Shown here: positions 33,876 through 42,246 of the stretch, in pieces
Position numbering within the stretch: the first letter of the stretch is position 1
How the letters are laid out: every line of letters begins with the position of its first letter
Origin: Azophilus sp965220425
Lineage (GTDB): Bacteria; Pseudomonadota; Gammaproteobacteria; Pseudomonadales; Azotimanducaceae
NCBI GenBank assembly: GCA_965220425.1
Contig: OZ244830.1
Span: forward strand, 1,240,001 to 1,304,000
Length of the DNA: 64,000 bases
Reading direction: 5' to 3'
Translations under genes and position numbers: made by a program
The notes under the pieces: generated by a model
Seen by the model: the letters and a program-made list of their open reading frames with translations, nothing else
Told to the model about the DNA's origin: nothing
The model's database searches: none

Positions 33876-34751
33876 TCAGTCGCCCTGGCCCACCAGGAAC
33901 CGGCTCTGCATCGCTTCGAGTTCCTCGAATCCGACGATCGACTTGAAGTCGCCCATGGTGGTGACGCCGTTCGGCAGTTGCGCGGACGAGTGCCGGTCTG
34001 CCAGTGCCTTGAGGTTGGCCCGTAGCGCGGCGCTTGCCGTCATCAGCGCGACCAGCGGAAATACCGCGAGACCGGCCAGTCGCTCGACCTGCCCGGGTTC
34101 CATGTCGCTCTCCAGCCAGCCGAGCAGTTGCAACGACAGCGGTACCCCGACCGCTTCCCGGAATCGCGCCAGGCCGTCGAAGTCGCTGAAGCACTTCGAG
34201 ATGGGCTGAACGAGGTCCGCCCCCGCCTCGACATAGGTTTGCGCCCGGTCGATCGCTTCCGCTTCGTCCATCGCATCGGTCCGCGCGATGATCAGCGTAT
34301 CGGTGCTGTTCCTCGCATAGACTGCCGCGCGGATCTTCGCGGCGCCTTCTTCCAGCGGCAGAATCTCCACCTGGTCGGCTGCCGCCGGGCAGCGCTTGGG
34401 CGACGCCTGGTCTTCGAAAATCATTGCCGCGACGCCTGCGCGTTCGAACTCGCGCACGGTTCGCATGACGTTGATGGCGTTGCCGTAGCCGGTATCCGTA
34501 TCGGCGATCACCGGAATCGACACGGCATCGACGATCTTGCCGACAACGTCGAGGTTCTCCGACATGGTGTACAACTCCATGTCGGGCTGGCCAAGGTGCG
34601 ATGCGGAGATCCCGAATCCTGTGGTCATGGCGGCCGCGAAGCCCGCTTCCTCGATCAGGCGCGCGGATAGCGCATCGTAGGCGCCGGCCGCCCAGACGGT
34701 TTGGCCGGCGCGGGCGGCTTCTGCGAATCGGCCTTGTTTTGCGGAATTCAT
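33876..34751 (-). CDS. Isocitrate lyase/PEP mutase-family lyase (2,3-dimethylmalate lyase-like)
   Basis: A 291-residue member of the ICL/PEP mutase superfamily. Magnesium ligands are in IADTDTGYGN (Asp84, Asp86) and IFEDQ (Glu113), and the catalytic-loop cysteine is Cys121 in SPKRCPAA. The family cleaves or rearranges 2-hydroxy or 2-oxo acids. Coupled by ATGA to the aconitase-like small subunit. The three-gene set matches dimethylmaleate hydratase plus 2,3-dimethylmalate lyase of nicotinate catabolism in gene content; the substrate assignment is inference. Confidence 0.85.
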   Translation of the reverse strand: MNSAKQGRFAEAARAGQTVWAAGAYDALSARLIEEAGFAAAMTTGFGISASHLGQPDMELYTMSENLDVVGKIVDAVSIPVIADTDTGYGNAINVMRTVREFERAGVAAMIFEDQASPKRCPAAADQVEILPLEEGAAKIRAAVYARNSTDTLIIARTDAMDEAEAIDRAQTYVEAGADLVQPISKCFSDFDGLARFREAVGVPLSLQLLGWLESDMEPGQVERLAGLAVFPLVALMTASAALRANLKALADRHSSAQLPNGVTTMGDFKSIVGFEELEAMQSRFLVGQGD

Positions 34752-35281
34752 GATGTCGCCTCGATGTTGCTTTCAGCCTGGGCGCGAGCGTGCAGGTAGC
34801 CGATCAGACCTCCGGCCTCCAGCATCTGCCGGTCAGCCACTGCAAGCGGTTCGAACGCAAGGCTCCATCCTTGGGTGTGATTGCGCACGACAGCGGCTGC
34901 CCAGTCCACCTCGACCCGGTCCCAGCGGTTGACGGCGGCGAGTATCCCGGGACAGGCAACCTGAGGGAAGCCCATGGCGATCTCGCCGCGCCAGTAGCCG
35001 GGGGCGAAACTCTCAGCGATCACGCCGCCGATACCGAGATGGCGCATTGCCATCATCGGCGGGTAGTGGGGATGTCCGTAGCCGAAGTTGTGGTTGCCGA
35101 CCAGCAGGTCCCCGAGTTGCACCTTTTGGTGAAATTCGGGGTCGACATCGCTCATTGCCAGTTCCGCGAGGCGGTCGAGATTCGCAATCTTGATGTTCTT
35201 GACGCCGATGATCTGGTCGATATCGAAGTCGGCGTCTTTGAATATCCAGGCCACCCGACCCTTGAGATTGGCAATCGCCAT
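34748..35281 (-). CDS. Aconitase-superfamily small subunit (LeuD/DmdB-like)
   Basis: A 177-residue swivel-domain subunit. VGNHNFGYGHPHYPPMMAM corresponds to the substrate-binding block GxNFGxGSSRE of LeuD but with GHPHYPP in place of GSSREHA, a clear departure from true isopropylmalate isomerase. GGVIAESFAPGYWR follows. It would pair with the large subunit eight bases upstream to form a hydro-lyase. Confidence 0.85.
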   Translation of the reverse strand: MAIANLKGRVAWIFKDADFDIDQIIGVKNIKIANLDRLAELAMSDVDPEFHQKVQLGDLLVGNHNFGYGHPHYPPMMAMRHLGIGGVIAESFAPGYWRGEIAMGFPQVACPGILAAVNRWDRVEVDWAAAVVRNHTQGWSLAFEPLAVADRQMLEAGGLIGYLHARAQAESNIEATS

Positions 35282-35288
35282 GGCAGCC

Positions 35289-36545
35289 CTACAGGTAGGG
35301 TCTCGGGTCGGTGATTTCGCCGGTCAGCGCCGCGGCCGCGACCGCGGCCGCGTTGACGATGTAGATCTCCGAGTCGGGGCTGCCCATGCGGCCACGGACA
35401 TTGAGCGTTCCGGTGGACACGGCTCGCTGACCGGCGGTCATGACGCCTGCCCGACCGAAGCAGTAGTCGCAGGAAGACGAGGTGACGAAGGCGCCGGCAG
35501 CGATCAGGTCGGTCAGGTAACCGCGCCGGGACGCTTCCTCCATGATGGCCTGGCTGGTCGGAACGACGTGCAGTTGGAAGCCCGGCTTGATGTGCCGTCC
35601 CTTGAGTACCTTTGCGGCGATCTCCAGATCTTCCAGCCGGCCCGAGGCACAGGAGCCGAGATAGCCGACCTGGACCTCGGTGCCCGCATGGTCCGTCAGG
35701 TTCTGCGTATTCCTGGGGCTGGGCGGCACCACAGCCACCGGTTCCAGCGCCGTGATGTCGATGTCGTGAACCGTGGAGTAGACGGCGTCGGCATCGGAGA
35801 ACACCGGCTCGATATCCAGGCGCGCCTTCTCCCGGGCAATGGGCAGGGTGAGGTCGTCGGGGTTCATGATGGCGGTGACGGCGCCGGTGAACATCGCCAG
35901 GCAATTGATGGTCTGGCGACCGTCGATGGAAATTCCTTCGAGCGCGTCGCCGCCTATCTCCAATACCCGAAATCGGCAGGCAGCAGGGCCCAGCTCCCGG
36001 ACGATGTGATGAAAGACATCCCGCGCCATCACGCCGGGTCCGGTCTCCCCGTGCAGGTTCACCCGTACCGTCGCCGGAACCTGCATCTGTATGCGCTCGT
36101 TGACAAAGGCTTCGAGCAGGTGGCGGCGAATGCCCATCGCCAGCGTGCCGAACGTACCCATCTGGGAGACATGGCCGTCGAAATGCACAACGAAGGCGCC
36201 TGGCGTCGCATAGCCGAGTTCCGAGGCCACATGGTGACCGATGCCGAGGCGTTCGTAGACGGGAACGCCGTTCTTCTCGCCCCAATCCCGCGTATTCCTG
36301 TGCAGATCTTCTTCTTCCGGTGTGACCGCCGGCACCATGTGATCGATGAATAGAGCGAAGCGCTCCGGCTCAGCCACCTTCGCGATGCCGAAGTCTTCCT
36401 CCATCTGCTTGAAGATGACGTTGGTATAGCCGGGGAAGTCGTAGGCGATCACGAAATCCGGCTTGGCGCGGATCTCGTCTCCAGCCTCGACCGATTCGAG
36501 GCCGGCGGCCCGAGCCAGAATCTTTTCTGCGATGGTCGATCCCAT
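35289..36545 (-). CDS. Aconitase-superfamily large subunit (LeuC/DmdA-like)
   Basis: A 418-residue iron-sulfur hydro-lyase subunit. Cluster-ligating cysteines are visible as Cys299 in YLGSCASGR and Cys359/Cys362 in SSSCDYCFGRAG. HHVASELGYATPG and HFDGHVSQMGTFGTLAMG match the family. The start at 36545 gives the normal N-terminus (GSTIAEKILARAAG). An open extension upstream covers a repeat-rich intergenic region. No leucine biosynthesis genes accompany it, so a catabolic role is more likely. Confidence 0.87.
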   Translation of the reverse strand: MGSTIAEKILARAAGLESVEAGDEIRAKPDFVIAYDFPGYTNVIFKQMEEDFGIAKVAEPERFALFIDHMVPAVTPEEEDLHRNTRDWGEKNGVPVYERLGIGHHVASELGYATPGAFVVHFDGHVSQMGTFGTLAMGIRRHLLEAFVNERIQMQVPATVRVNLHGETGPGVMARDVFHHIVRELGPAACRFRVLEIGGDALEGISIDGRQTINCLAMFTGAVTAIMNPDDLTLPIAREKARLDIEPVFSDADAVYSTVHDIDITALEPVAVVPPSPRNTQNLTDHAGTEVQVGYLGSCASGRLEDLEIAAKVLKGRHIKPGFQLHVVPTSQAIMEEASRRGYLTDLIAAGAFVTSSSCDYCFGRAGVMTAGQRAVSTGTLNVRGRMGSPDSEIYIVNAAAVAAAALTGEITDPRPYL

Positions 36546-37006
36546 AGGGCGCCCCTGTAGAGCCCGGCAATGGCGCAAACACCCTTGCTGGAAGCGGCGA
36601 ATTTCCCGCCGGCTTCGCGTGTGCGACGACCGGGCCGTCGAAAGCAAGATAGGAACAACGCGGAATACTGTCAACGCCGCAGTTGGGAAGCGGTTGGGGT
36701 GGGTGTCCCCAAAGCGGCGGGTTCGTACGGTGGGTGTCCCCTTCGATGCCCCCTTCGATGCCGCGCCGTGGTTGCCGTAGTTGCGGTGGGTGTCCCCTTC
36801 GGTTTCGCGCTCAATTTCAAGCGATCCCCCTGTTCGACGGCTTGAAACAGCCCTGCCAGGCAGGTTCCACGGCGTCGCCGATTCCGTTTGACTTGCCGTT
36901 CTCACCCCGCTTACATTCCGTGAACCAGCCGAGGCGGTCGAGATCGGGCCCAAGGCTGAATGCTGGGCGGAACTTTGACGCAAACGATGTACCCGGGAGT
37001 GAAGAC
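36546..37006. repeat. Intergenic region with three GGTGGGTGTCCCC repeats
   Basis: Copies at 36698-36710, 36729-36741 and 36785-36797 lie upstream of the divergent LeuC-like and HyuB-like genes. The same 13-mer is repeated inside the Lhr gene (51202-51400) and, on the opposite strand, in the GGDEF gene (63101-63220). CCCCTTCGATG is also repeated twice at 36738-36760. Otherwise the region shows no gene; it must contain the two divergent promoters. Confidence 0.75.
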
Positions 37007-38770
37007 ATGACGGCCCCAACCGTGGATCCCGTCACCACCGAGGTGTTGCGCGGCCGGTTAACCGCGGTGGCCGACGAGATGCAGCATGCGCTGATCAAGA
37101 GTTCCTATTCCACGATCGTCACCGAAGCGCTCGATGCCACTTGCGCCGTCTACGACCATAGCGGCCGCACGGTCGCCCAGGCCTGCGCCATTCCCATTCA
37201 CCTGGGCGCGCTCACGGAACTCGGCCGGCGTTTCGCCAGGCGCTTTCCATCCGGCGAAGCGAGCCCTGGCGATGTCTACCTTGTCAACGATCCCTACGCG
37301 GGGGGTACTCATCTACCGGATTTCGCGGTCGCGAGCCCCGTTTTCCACGAAGGCGAACTGGTGGGCTACGTGGCCACCATGACCCATCACCAGGATATCG
37401 GCGGCGTGGCGCCGGGCAGCGCGGCCGCGGCGGTCTACGACCACCATGCCGAGGGCCTGCGCATCCCGATGATTCGTCTCGCCACCGCGGGCGTCGTCAG
37501 CGAGGACCTGATGAGCCTGCTCACGGCGAACTCCCGCTCGCCGCGCAACATGAGGGGCGACCTGGAGGCGCAGATCGCCGGTTGCCGTACCGGGGAAGCG
37601 CGGCTTACGGCCCTCTTCGACCACTGGGGGAAAGAAGAGGTTCGCGCCGGCGTCGATGCGCTCATGGACTATGGGGAACGGTTGACGCGGCTCGCCATCG
37701 AGCGCATGGAGGATGGGGAATACGCTTTCTCGGACTGGCTGGATGACGACGGGCTTTCGCCGGAGGCGGACCCGGTGGAGATCCGCGTCACCCTGCGGGT
37801 AAAGGGATCCGAGCTGGAGTTCGACTTCACGGGATCGGGCGGCCAGGTCGGCGCGGCCATCAACAATGTGCCGTCCTCCACGATCTCGGCGGTCTACTAC
37901 GCGGTGCGCCTGCTCACCGGCGATGCGGCGCCCAACAACGACGGCTGTTACCGACCCGTGTCGGTGGTGCTGCCGCCCGGCAGCATCGTCAACCCGACCT
38001 ATCCCGCGCCGGTGAATGCCCGGGGCGTCGCCATAGCGCGCATCGCCGATGCGGTGCTCGGGGCGCTCTCCGCCGCCCTGCCGGGGACCATTCCCGCGGC
38101 GGGGTGCGGGCATGCCACCGTGATTCTGGCGGGCGGCAGCGAACCGGCGACCGGCAGGCGGTTCGTGGGCGTGCTGGGCGGCCCGCTGCGCAGCGGCACC
38201 GGCGCCCGCCCCGCCATGGACGGGCTCGATGTGACCGACCACGATCTTTCCAACTCAAACCACATTCCGCTCGAGGTGACTGAAGGGGAACTCCCGGTGC
38301 GTTACCGCCGCTTGGAACTGTGGCAGGACTCCGGCGGCGCCGGCGCCTGGCGCGGTGGCCTGGGCTATCGGGCGCAAGTGCAGTGGCTGCGCGGCGAGGG
38401 CGTGCTGGCGCTGCGCGGTGAGCGGCAGCGGTTCCGCCCCTGGGGCGTTCAGGGCGGGGAGCCGGCGCCCCCGTGCCGGTGGGAACTGGTGCGGGAGGAC
38501 GGCGAAGCCGAGAGCCTGCCCGCTAAGTACCTGCTGTCCATTCGAGGGGGTCAGGCACTGAGTTACTGGTCTACCGGTGGCGGCGGATACGGTCCTCCGT
38601 GGCGCCGGGATGCCGAGCGCGTGCTTGTCGATGTGCTCGACGGGCGCGTCTCCGTTGACGCGGCGCGGGAGCGCTACGGTGTGGCGATCGAGGACGGGCA
38701 GGTGGATCGGGAGGCGACGCGGGCGCTGCGAGCGGCGAGGCAGGCGGCGCCACCGCAGGCTGCCGGTTGA
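37007..38770 (+). CDS. hyuB: Hydantoinase/oxoprolinase subunit B (HyuB-like), second copy
   Basis: A 587-residue subunit B. Landmarks: LIKSSYSTIVTEALDATCAV, LVNDPYAGGTHLPDFAV, HHQDIGGVAPGS, EFDFTGSGGQVGAAINN and STGGGGYGPPWRRD. Only moderately similar to the copy at 28625, it lacks the long C-terminal tail. Its expected partner, HyuA, is not adjacent but lies at 39788 on the other strand, pointing towards it. The ATG at 37007 precedes the normal family start (TVDPVTTEVLRGRL). Confidence 0.9.
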   Translation: MTAPTVDPVTTEVLRGRLTAVADEMQHALIKSSYSTIVTEALDATCAVYDHSGRTVAQACAIPIHLGALTELGRRFARRFPSGEASPGDVYLVNDPYAGGTHLPDFAVASPVFHEGELVGYVATMTHHQDIGGVAPGSAAAAVYDHHAEGLRIPMIRLATAGVVSEDLMSLLTANSRSPRNMRGDLEAQIAGCRTGEARLTALFDHWGKEEVRAGVDALMDYGERLTRLAIERMEDGEYAFSDWLDDDGLSPEADPVEIRVTLRVKGSELEFDFTGSGGQVGAAINNVPSSTISAVYYAVRLLTGDAAPNNDGCYRPVSVVLPPGSIVNPTYPAPVNARGVAIARIADAVLGALSAALPGTIPAAGCGHATVILAGGSEPATGRRFVGVLGGPLRSGTGARPAMDGLDVTDHDLSNSNHIPLEVTEGELPVRYRRLELWQDSGGAGAWRGGLGYRAQVQWLRGEGVLALRGERQRFRPWGVQGGEPAPPCRWELVREDGEAESLPAKYLLSIRGGQALSYWSTGGGGYGPPWRRDAERVLVDVLDGRVSVDAARERYGVAIEDGQVDREATRALRAARQAAPPQAAG

Positions 38771-38906
38771 GCGGGACCCCACGGCTCCGGGGGGCTGCCG
38801 GATCGGGTTGACCGGCACTGTGCAGGTTGGCGCGCTGCATGCCGGTCGCGCCGTTACGGGAGCGCGTCAAAGGCTGGATGTTCAACGGTTGTCGAGGGAG
38901 GAATAC

Positions 38907-39368
38907 ATGGACCGGGAAGCCGAAATTCAGGAAATTATCGACCGGGAGACCCGGGGTTACGTGGAAGAGGATGCGGACCTTCTGCTCTCGGTATACCACC
39001 CGGACATGGTCTGGGCATGGCCGCCCCATCCAAAGGCCCATGATCCCATGGAATGGGTATTGCGCATGGGCCGCTACAACGAGGAGCGCTGGCGGGTCCT
39101 GATCGAGCGGTTTTTCGCGACCCACACCATGATCCACAACCAGCGGGTGACCCGGAAGATCGTCGTTTCCGCGGAGGGAGACGGCGCCTTCGCCGTGGTG
39201 GATATCGATACGCTCTGGCGCCGAGAAGCCCAGGGCGATACCGCCTGGCACGACGGCAGCACCGAGGAGCACGTCATCGGCAGGGCCTGCAAGATCTACA
39301 CCCTGGTCAACGGGGAGTGGAAGATGCTGTATCAGCCCGGGACCATGCAGTACCCCGTCAGCGGTTGA
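38907..39368 (+). CDS. SnoaL/NTF2-like fold protein
   Basis: A 153-residue protein with the usual pattern of the NTF2-like superfamily: N-terminal helix (REAEIQEIIDRETRGYVEED), then ADLLLSVYHPDMVWAWPPHP, a beta sheet with AFAVVDIDTLWRR and IGRACKIYTLVNGEWKMLYQ. Members are small isomerases, hydrolases or ligand-binding proteins. It starts after GGGAGG. It lies between the split hyuB and hyuA genes, so it may serve the same pathway, but this is a guess. Confidence 0.8.
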   Translation: MDREAEIQEIIDRETRGYVEEDADLLLSVYHPDMVWAWPPHPKAHDPMEWVLRMGRYNEERWRVLIERFFATHTMIHNQRVTRKIVVSAEGDGAFAVVDIDTLWRREAQGDTAWHDGSTEEHVIGRACKIYTLVNGEWKMLYQPGTMQYPVSG

Positions 39369-39373
39369 GCCGG

Positions 39374-39461
39374 CGCAGCCGAATGAATGGGGTCAGAATG
39401 AATGGGGTCAGAGTAAAATTGCCCCGGCAATTTTACTCTGACCCCATTCATTCGGCTGCGC
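39374..39461. repeat. Palindromic repeat, copy 2 (GAATGGGGTCAGAGTAAAATT type)
   Basis: Second copy of the hairpin at 30793, with arms extended by GCGCAGCC and GGCTGCGC so that the inverted repeat is longer than in copy 1. The left end again has two GAATGGGGTCAGA units. The two copies are in the same orientation and bracket 8.6 kb holding the ABC importer, the dimethylmalate-like cassette, hyuB copy 2 and the SnoaL-like gene. Confidence 0.85.
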
Positions 39462-39523
39462 GGCCACGCTTACACGGCGCCTCGACGCCCTCGCGATAAC
39501 CGTTGGTGAGCGATGCGGGCTAA

Positions 39524-39765
39524 CCCGCATATTGCACCAAGCCGCTCATTGAGATATCGAATTTTGTTGGTTTTTCACGGTTGCTTCCAAATATGCTGAA
39601 GTTGTTCCGGGTACAAACCGCGCTGGCCGCGCCCTCGCCGGTCTTTTTGCCGGTTGCGCGCACATGCTCGCTCCACCATAGGCGTGGCTATGCTTTGAGC
39701 TCGCGAGCACGCGCAACCGGCAAAAATCCTCGGCGATCATCGCGGCCCTTGGTGCAATATGCGGG
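39524..39765. mobile_element. Inverted-repeat element A (MITE-like, 242 bp)
   Basis: Ends are exact inverted repeats CCCGCATATTGCACCAAG and CTTGGTGCAATATGCGGG, flanked on both sides by CTAA (39520-39523 and 39766-39769), a likely 4-bp target duplication. Inside, TTTTTGCCGGTTGCGCG (39644-39660) pairs perfectly with 39710-39726. About 70 percent similar to element B at 59996 by eye. No coding capacity, so a transposase would have to act in trans. Confidence 0.8.
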
Positions 39766-39787
39766 CTAAGGCGGACGGCGCCTCAAT

Positions 39788-41857
39788 TCACGGCCGGCCG
39801 GAATCGCCCACCGGCACATCGATCAGAATATTGCAGTAGGCGTCTATGCGGGCCCGATGGCCGGGATAGATCAGTGTGGTGGTGTCGGCCTGCTCGATGA
39901 TTGCCGGCCCCGTCAATTCGAATCCCACCGGCAGACCGTCGCGCCGGAACACCGGCACATCCTCGAGCCCCGTAGCGCTGTCCAGGCAGGCCTTGCGATA
40001 GCGGGGCGTCGGCGCCCCGGCCGCTTCCACGGAGCTCTCGGTGAGCAATGTGCTCTCTTCCGAATGCTTGTAGTGCACGCTGCGCAATGTGACGAATTCC
40101 GTGGGCGCATTCGTATCGCAGTGACTGTAGGCGCGCTGATGCGCCTCGTGAAACGCCCGGGACGCCCCGTCGATGGCCTCTGGGTCCTGGGGTGCAATGG
40201 TTACTTCCAGTTCGTGAGACTGCCCGATGTAGCGCATTTCGGTCCGATACTCGATCTCCGTATCGTCGGGGTCCACGCCGTCCTCACGCATCTTGGCGCG
40301 GCAGGCCTCGTCGAGTTCGGCGAATCGGGCGCGCAGATCATCGAGACCCGCCTCGGCCGCGGCCACTTCGAAACTGGTCATGGCCTCGTGTTGAATCGGC
40401 GCCAGCATCAGGCCCATCGCGGACAGTACGCCGGGCGCCGTAGGGATGAGAATCCGGCCGATGCTGGCGGCCTCGGCCAGCTTGCCGGCGCTCAACGGAC
40501 CGGCGCCGCCGAAGGCGATCAGCGCGAAATCCCGGGGATCGTGGCCGCGCTTGATGGACACGAGCCTGAGTGTCTGCGCCATGTTGTTGTTGACGATGGC
40601 CTGGATCCCAAGCGCGGCCTCGAGCAGGCCGAGGCCCAGCGGGTGGGCGATCTTTTCCTCGATCACCTGCCGGCTCTTGCCGATATCCAGGTCGAGGCCG
40701 CCGGCAAAGGTTTCCGGGTTCAGATAGCCGAGCACGAAGCCGGCATCGGTGACGGTGGGTTCCTCGCCCCCCCGTCCGTAACAGGCGGGCCCGGGATCGG
40801 CGCCGGCGCTCTGCGGACCGACCTTCAGCGCCCCGCCTTCATCGACATAGGCGATGCTGCTCCCCCCCGCGCCGATGGTCTGGACATCGATCATGGGAAT
40901 GTTCAGGGGATAGTCCGCGAAACTGCCGTCGTTGCCGATCAGCGCCTTGCCGCCGCGAATCAGCGCGACATCGGTGCTGGTGCCGCCCATGTCCAGGCTG
41001 ATGCAGTCCGGAAAACCGGCGCTCGCCCCGACGTTGGCGGCGCCGATCACCCCTGCGGCCAGACCGGAGAGCACCGTGTTGACTGGACGTTCGATGATGT
41101 TGCCGACGCCCCCGACGCCGCCGTGGGACTGCATGACGTGCAACGGACCCGACACACCCGCTGCCTCGAGTTCCTTGAGGAGGCCGCGCAGATAGTTGGT
41201 GACCACCGGCTTGACGTAACCGTCGAAACCGCTCACCACCAGCCGGCGGTACTCGCGCCGGCGCGGCAGCACGTCGCTGGAAAGCGTCACGTCCACGTCG
41301 GGGTACAGCGCCTTGAGTATCTCCCGGGCACGGCGTTCGTGGGCGGGGTTGGCGTAGGCGTGCAGGAAGCAGACCACCAGCACTTCCGCGCCCTGTTCTT
41401 CGACCAGGGTGCGCGCCACGCTCTTCAGGTGCGCCTCGTCCAGCGGCTCAACGACCTGCCCCTGCGCATCCGTGCGCTCCCGCACGCCGAGCGAGCGCCG
41501 GCGCGGCGCCAGGAACAGGGGTTCCACCGGATCCATGTCCAGGTCGTACATGCGGGGGCGCCAGCCGACGCCGATGTAGAGCACATCGCGGAAGCCCTCG
41601 GTCATCACCAGACCCAGCCGCGCGCCGCGGCGGGTGAGAATGCAGTTGGTCGCAACGGTGGTGCCGTGCACCAGGCGCTCGACTTCCCCGGGCGCCGCGC
41701 CGGCCTTGGCCAGAGCCTGCTGCAGCCCTGCCATGAAGCCGATGGAAAAGTCGGGCGGTGTGGAAGGCGCCTTGTGGACGACCCAGGTGTCCCGCTCACG
41801 ATCCCGGATGAAGACATCCGTAAAGGTGCCGCCAACGTCGATCCCCGCAATGGTCAT
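39788..41857 (-). CDS. hyuA: Hydantoinase/oxoprolinase subunit A (HyuA-like), second copy
   Basis: A 689-residue subunit A. The ATPase core shows IAGIDVGGTFTDVFIRD; further landmarks are VHGTTVATNCILTRRGARLG, LDMGGTSTDVALI, QTIGAGGSSIAYVD and GADPGPACYGRGG. The probable partner subunit B is at 37007, on the opposite strand. Immediately downstream is inverted-repeat element A; upstream lie dgkA and a metal exporter in the same direction, 24 bases away. Confidence 0.92.
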   Translation of the reverse strand: MTIAGIDVGGTFTDVFIRDRERDTWVVHKAPSTPPDFSIGFMAGLQQALAKAGAAPGEVERLVHGTTVATNCILTRRGARLGLVMTEGFRDVLYIGVGWRPRMYDLDMDPVEPLFLAPRRRSLGVRERTDAQGQVVEPLDEAHLKSVARTLVEEQGAEVLVVCFLHAYANPAHERRAREILKALYPDVDVTLSSDVLPRRREYRRLVVSGFDGYVKPVVTNYLRGLLKELEAAGVSGPLHVMQSHGGVGGVGNIIERPVNTVLSGLAAGVIGAANVGASAGFPDCISLDMGGTSTDVALIRGGKALIGNDGSFADYPLNIPMIDVQTIGAGGSSIAYVDEGGALKVGPQSAGADPGPACYGRGGEEPTVTDAGFVLGYLNPETFAGGLDLDIGKSRQVIEEKIAHPLGLGLLEAALGIQAIVNNNMAQTLRLVSIKRGHDPRDFALIAFGGAGPLSAGKLAEAASIGRILIPTAPGVLSAMGLMLAPIQHEAMTSFEVAAAEAGLDDLRARFAELDEACRAKMREDGVDPDDTEIEYRTEMRYIGQSHELEVTIAPQDPEAIDGASRAFHEAHQRAYSHCDTNAPTEFVTLRSVHYKHSEESTLLTESSVEAAGAPTPRYRKACLDSATGLEDVPVFRRDGLPVGFELTGPAIIEQADTTTLIYPGHRARIDAYCNILIDVPVGDSGRP

Positions 41858-41880
41858 GTGTCCTCCCCGTGAAAGCCGGT

Positions 41881-42246
41881 TTACAGAAAGCGGTGCGCCG
41901 CCACCAGCGCCCAGACGGCGCCGAGCAGCAGCAGGCTCAACGCCACCGCCGCGGAGGCGATGTCCTTGGCGCGCCCCGCGAGGTCGTGGTGTTCGTGCCC
42001 GACCCGGTCGACCACCGCCTCGACAGCGGTATTCAGCAGTTCAGTGATCAGCACGATGGCGTAGGCGGTGATCAGCATAGCCGTTTCCACCGGTGTCTGC
42101 CCGAGCCAGAAAGCCAGGGGAACGAGCACCACGCCCAGGCCGCACTCCTGGCGGAACGCGGACTCTTCCCAGGCGGCCTTAAGGCCCTTCATCGAGAACT
42201 GGCTCGCCTTGCGGATGCGCTCGATGCCCGTATAGCCGGGCTTCAC
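41881..42246 (-). CDS. dgkA: Diacylglycerol kinase, prokaryotic DgkA type
   Basis: A 121-residue three-helix membrane enzyme that phosphorylates diacylglycerol. The signature ELLNTAVEAVVDR contains the catalytic glutamate, and ESAFRQE the conserved N-terminal glutamate. Three hydrophobic helices are visible (LGVVLVPLAFWLG, AMLITAYAIVLITE, AVALSLLLLGAVWALV). It overlaps the metal exporter gene upstream by four bases (ATGA). Confidence 0.94.
   Translation of the reverse strand: MKPGYTGIERIRKASQFSMKGLKAAWEESAFRQECGLGVVLVPLAFWLGQTPVETAMLITAYAIVLITELLNTAVEAVVDRVGHEHHDLAGRAKDIASAAVALSLLLLGAVWALVAAHRFL

Noticed and set aside
34748..36545. Leucine biosynthesis isomerase LeuCD
   Set aside because: No LeuA or LeuB gene is nearby, the small subunit departs from the LeuD substrate block, and an ICL-like lyase is coupled to the pair.
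36683..37006. N-terminal extension of the second HyuB
   Set aside because: The open stretch is repeat-rich intergenic DNA; the family start coincides with the ATG at 37007.
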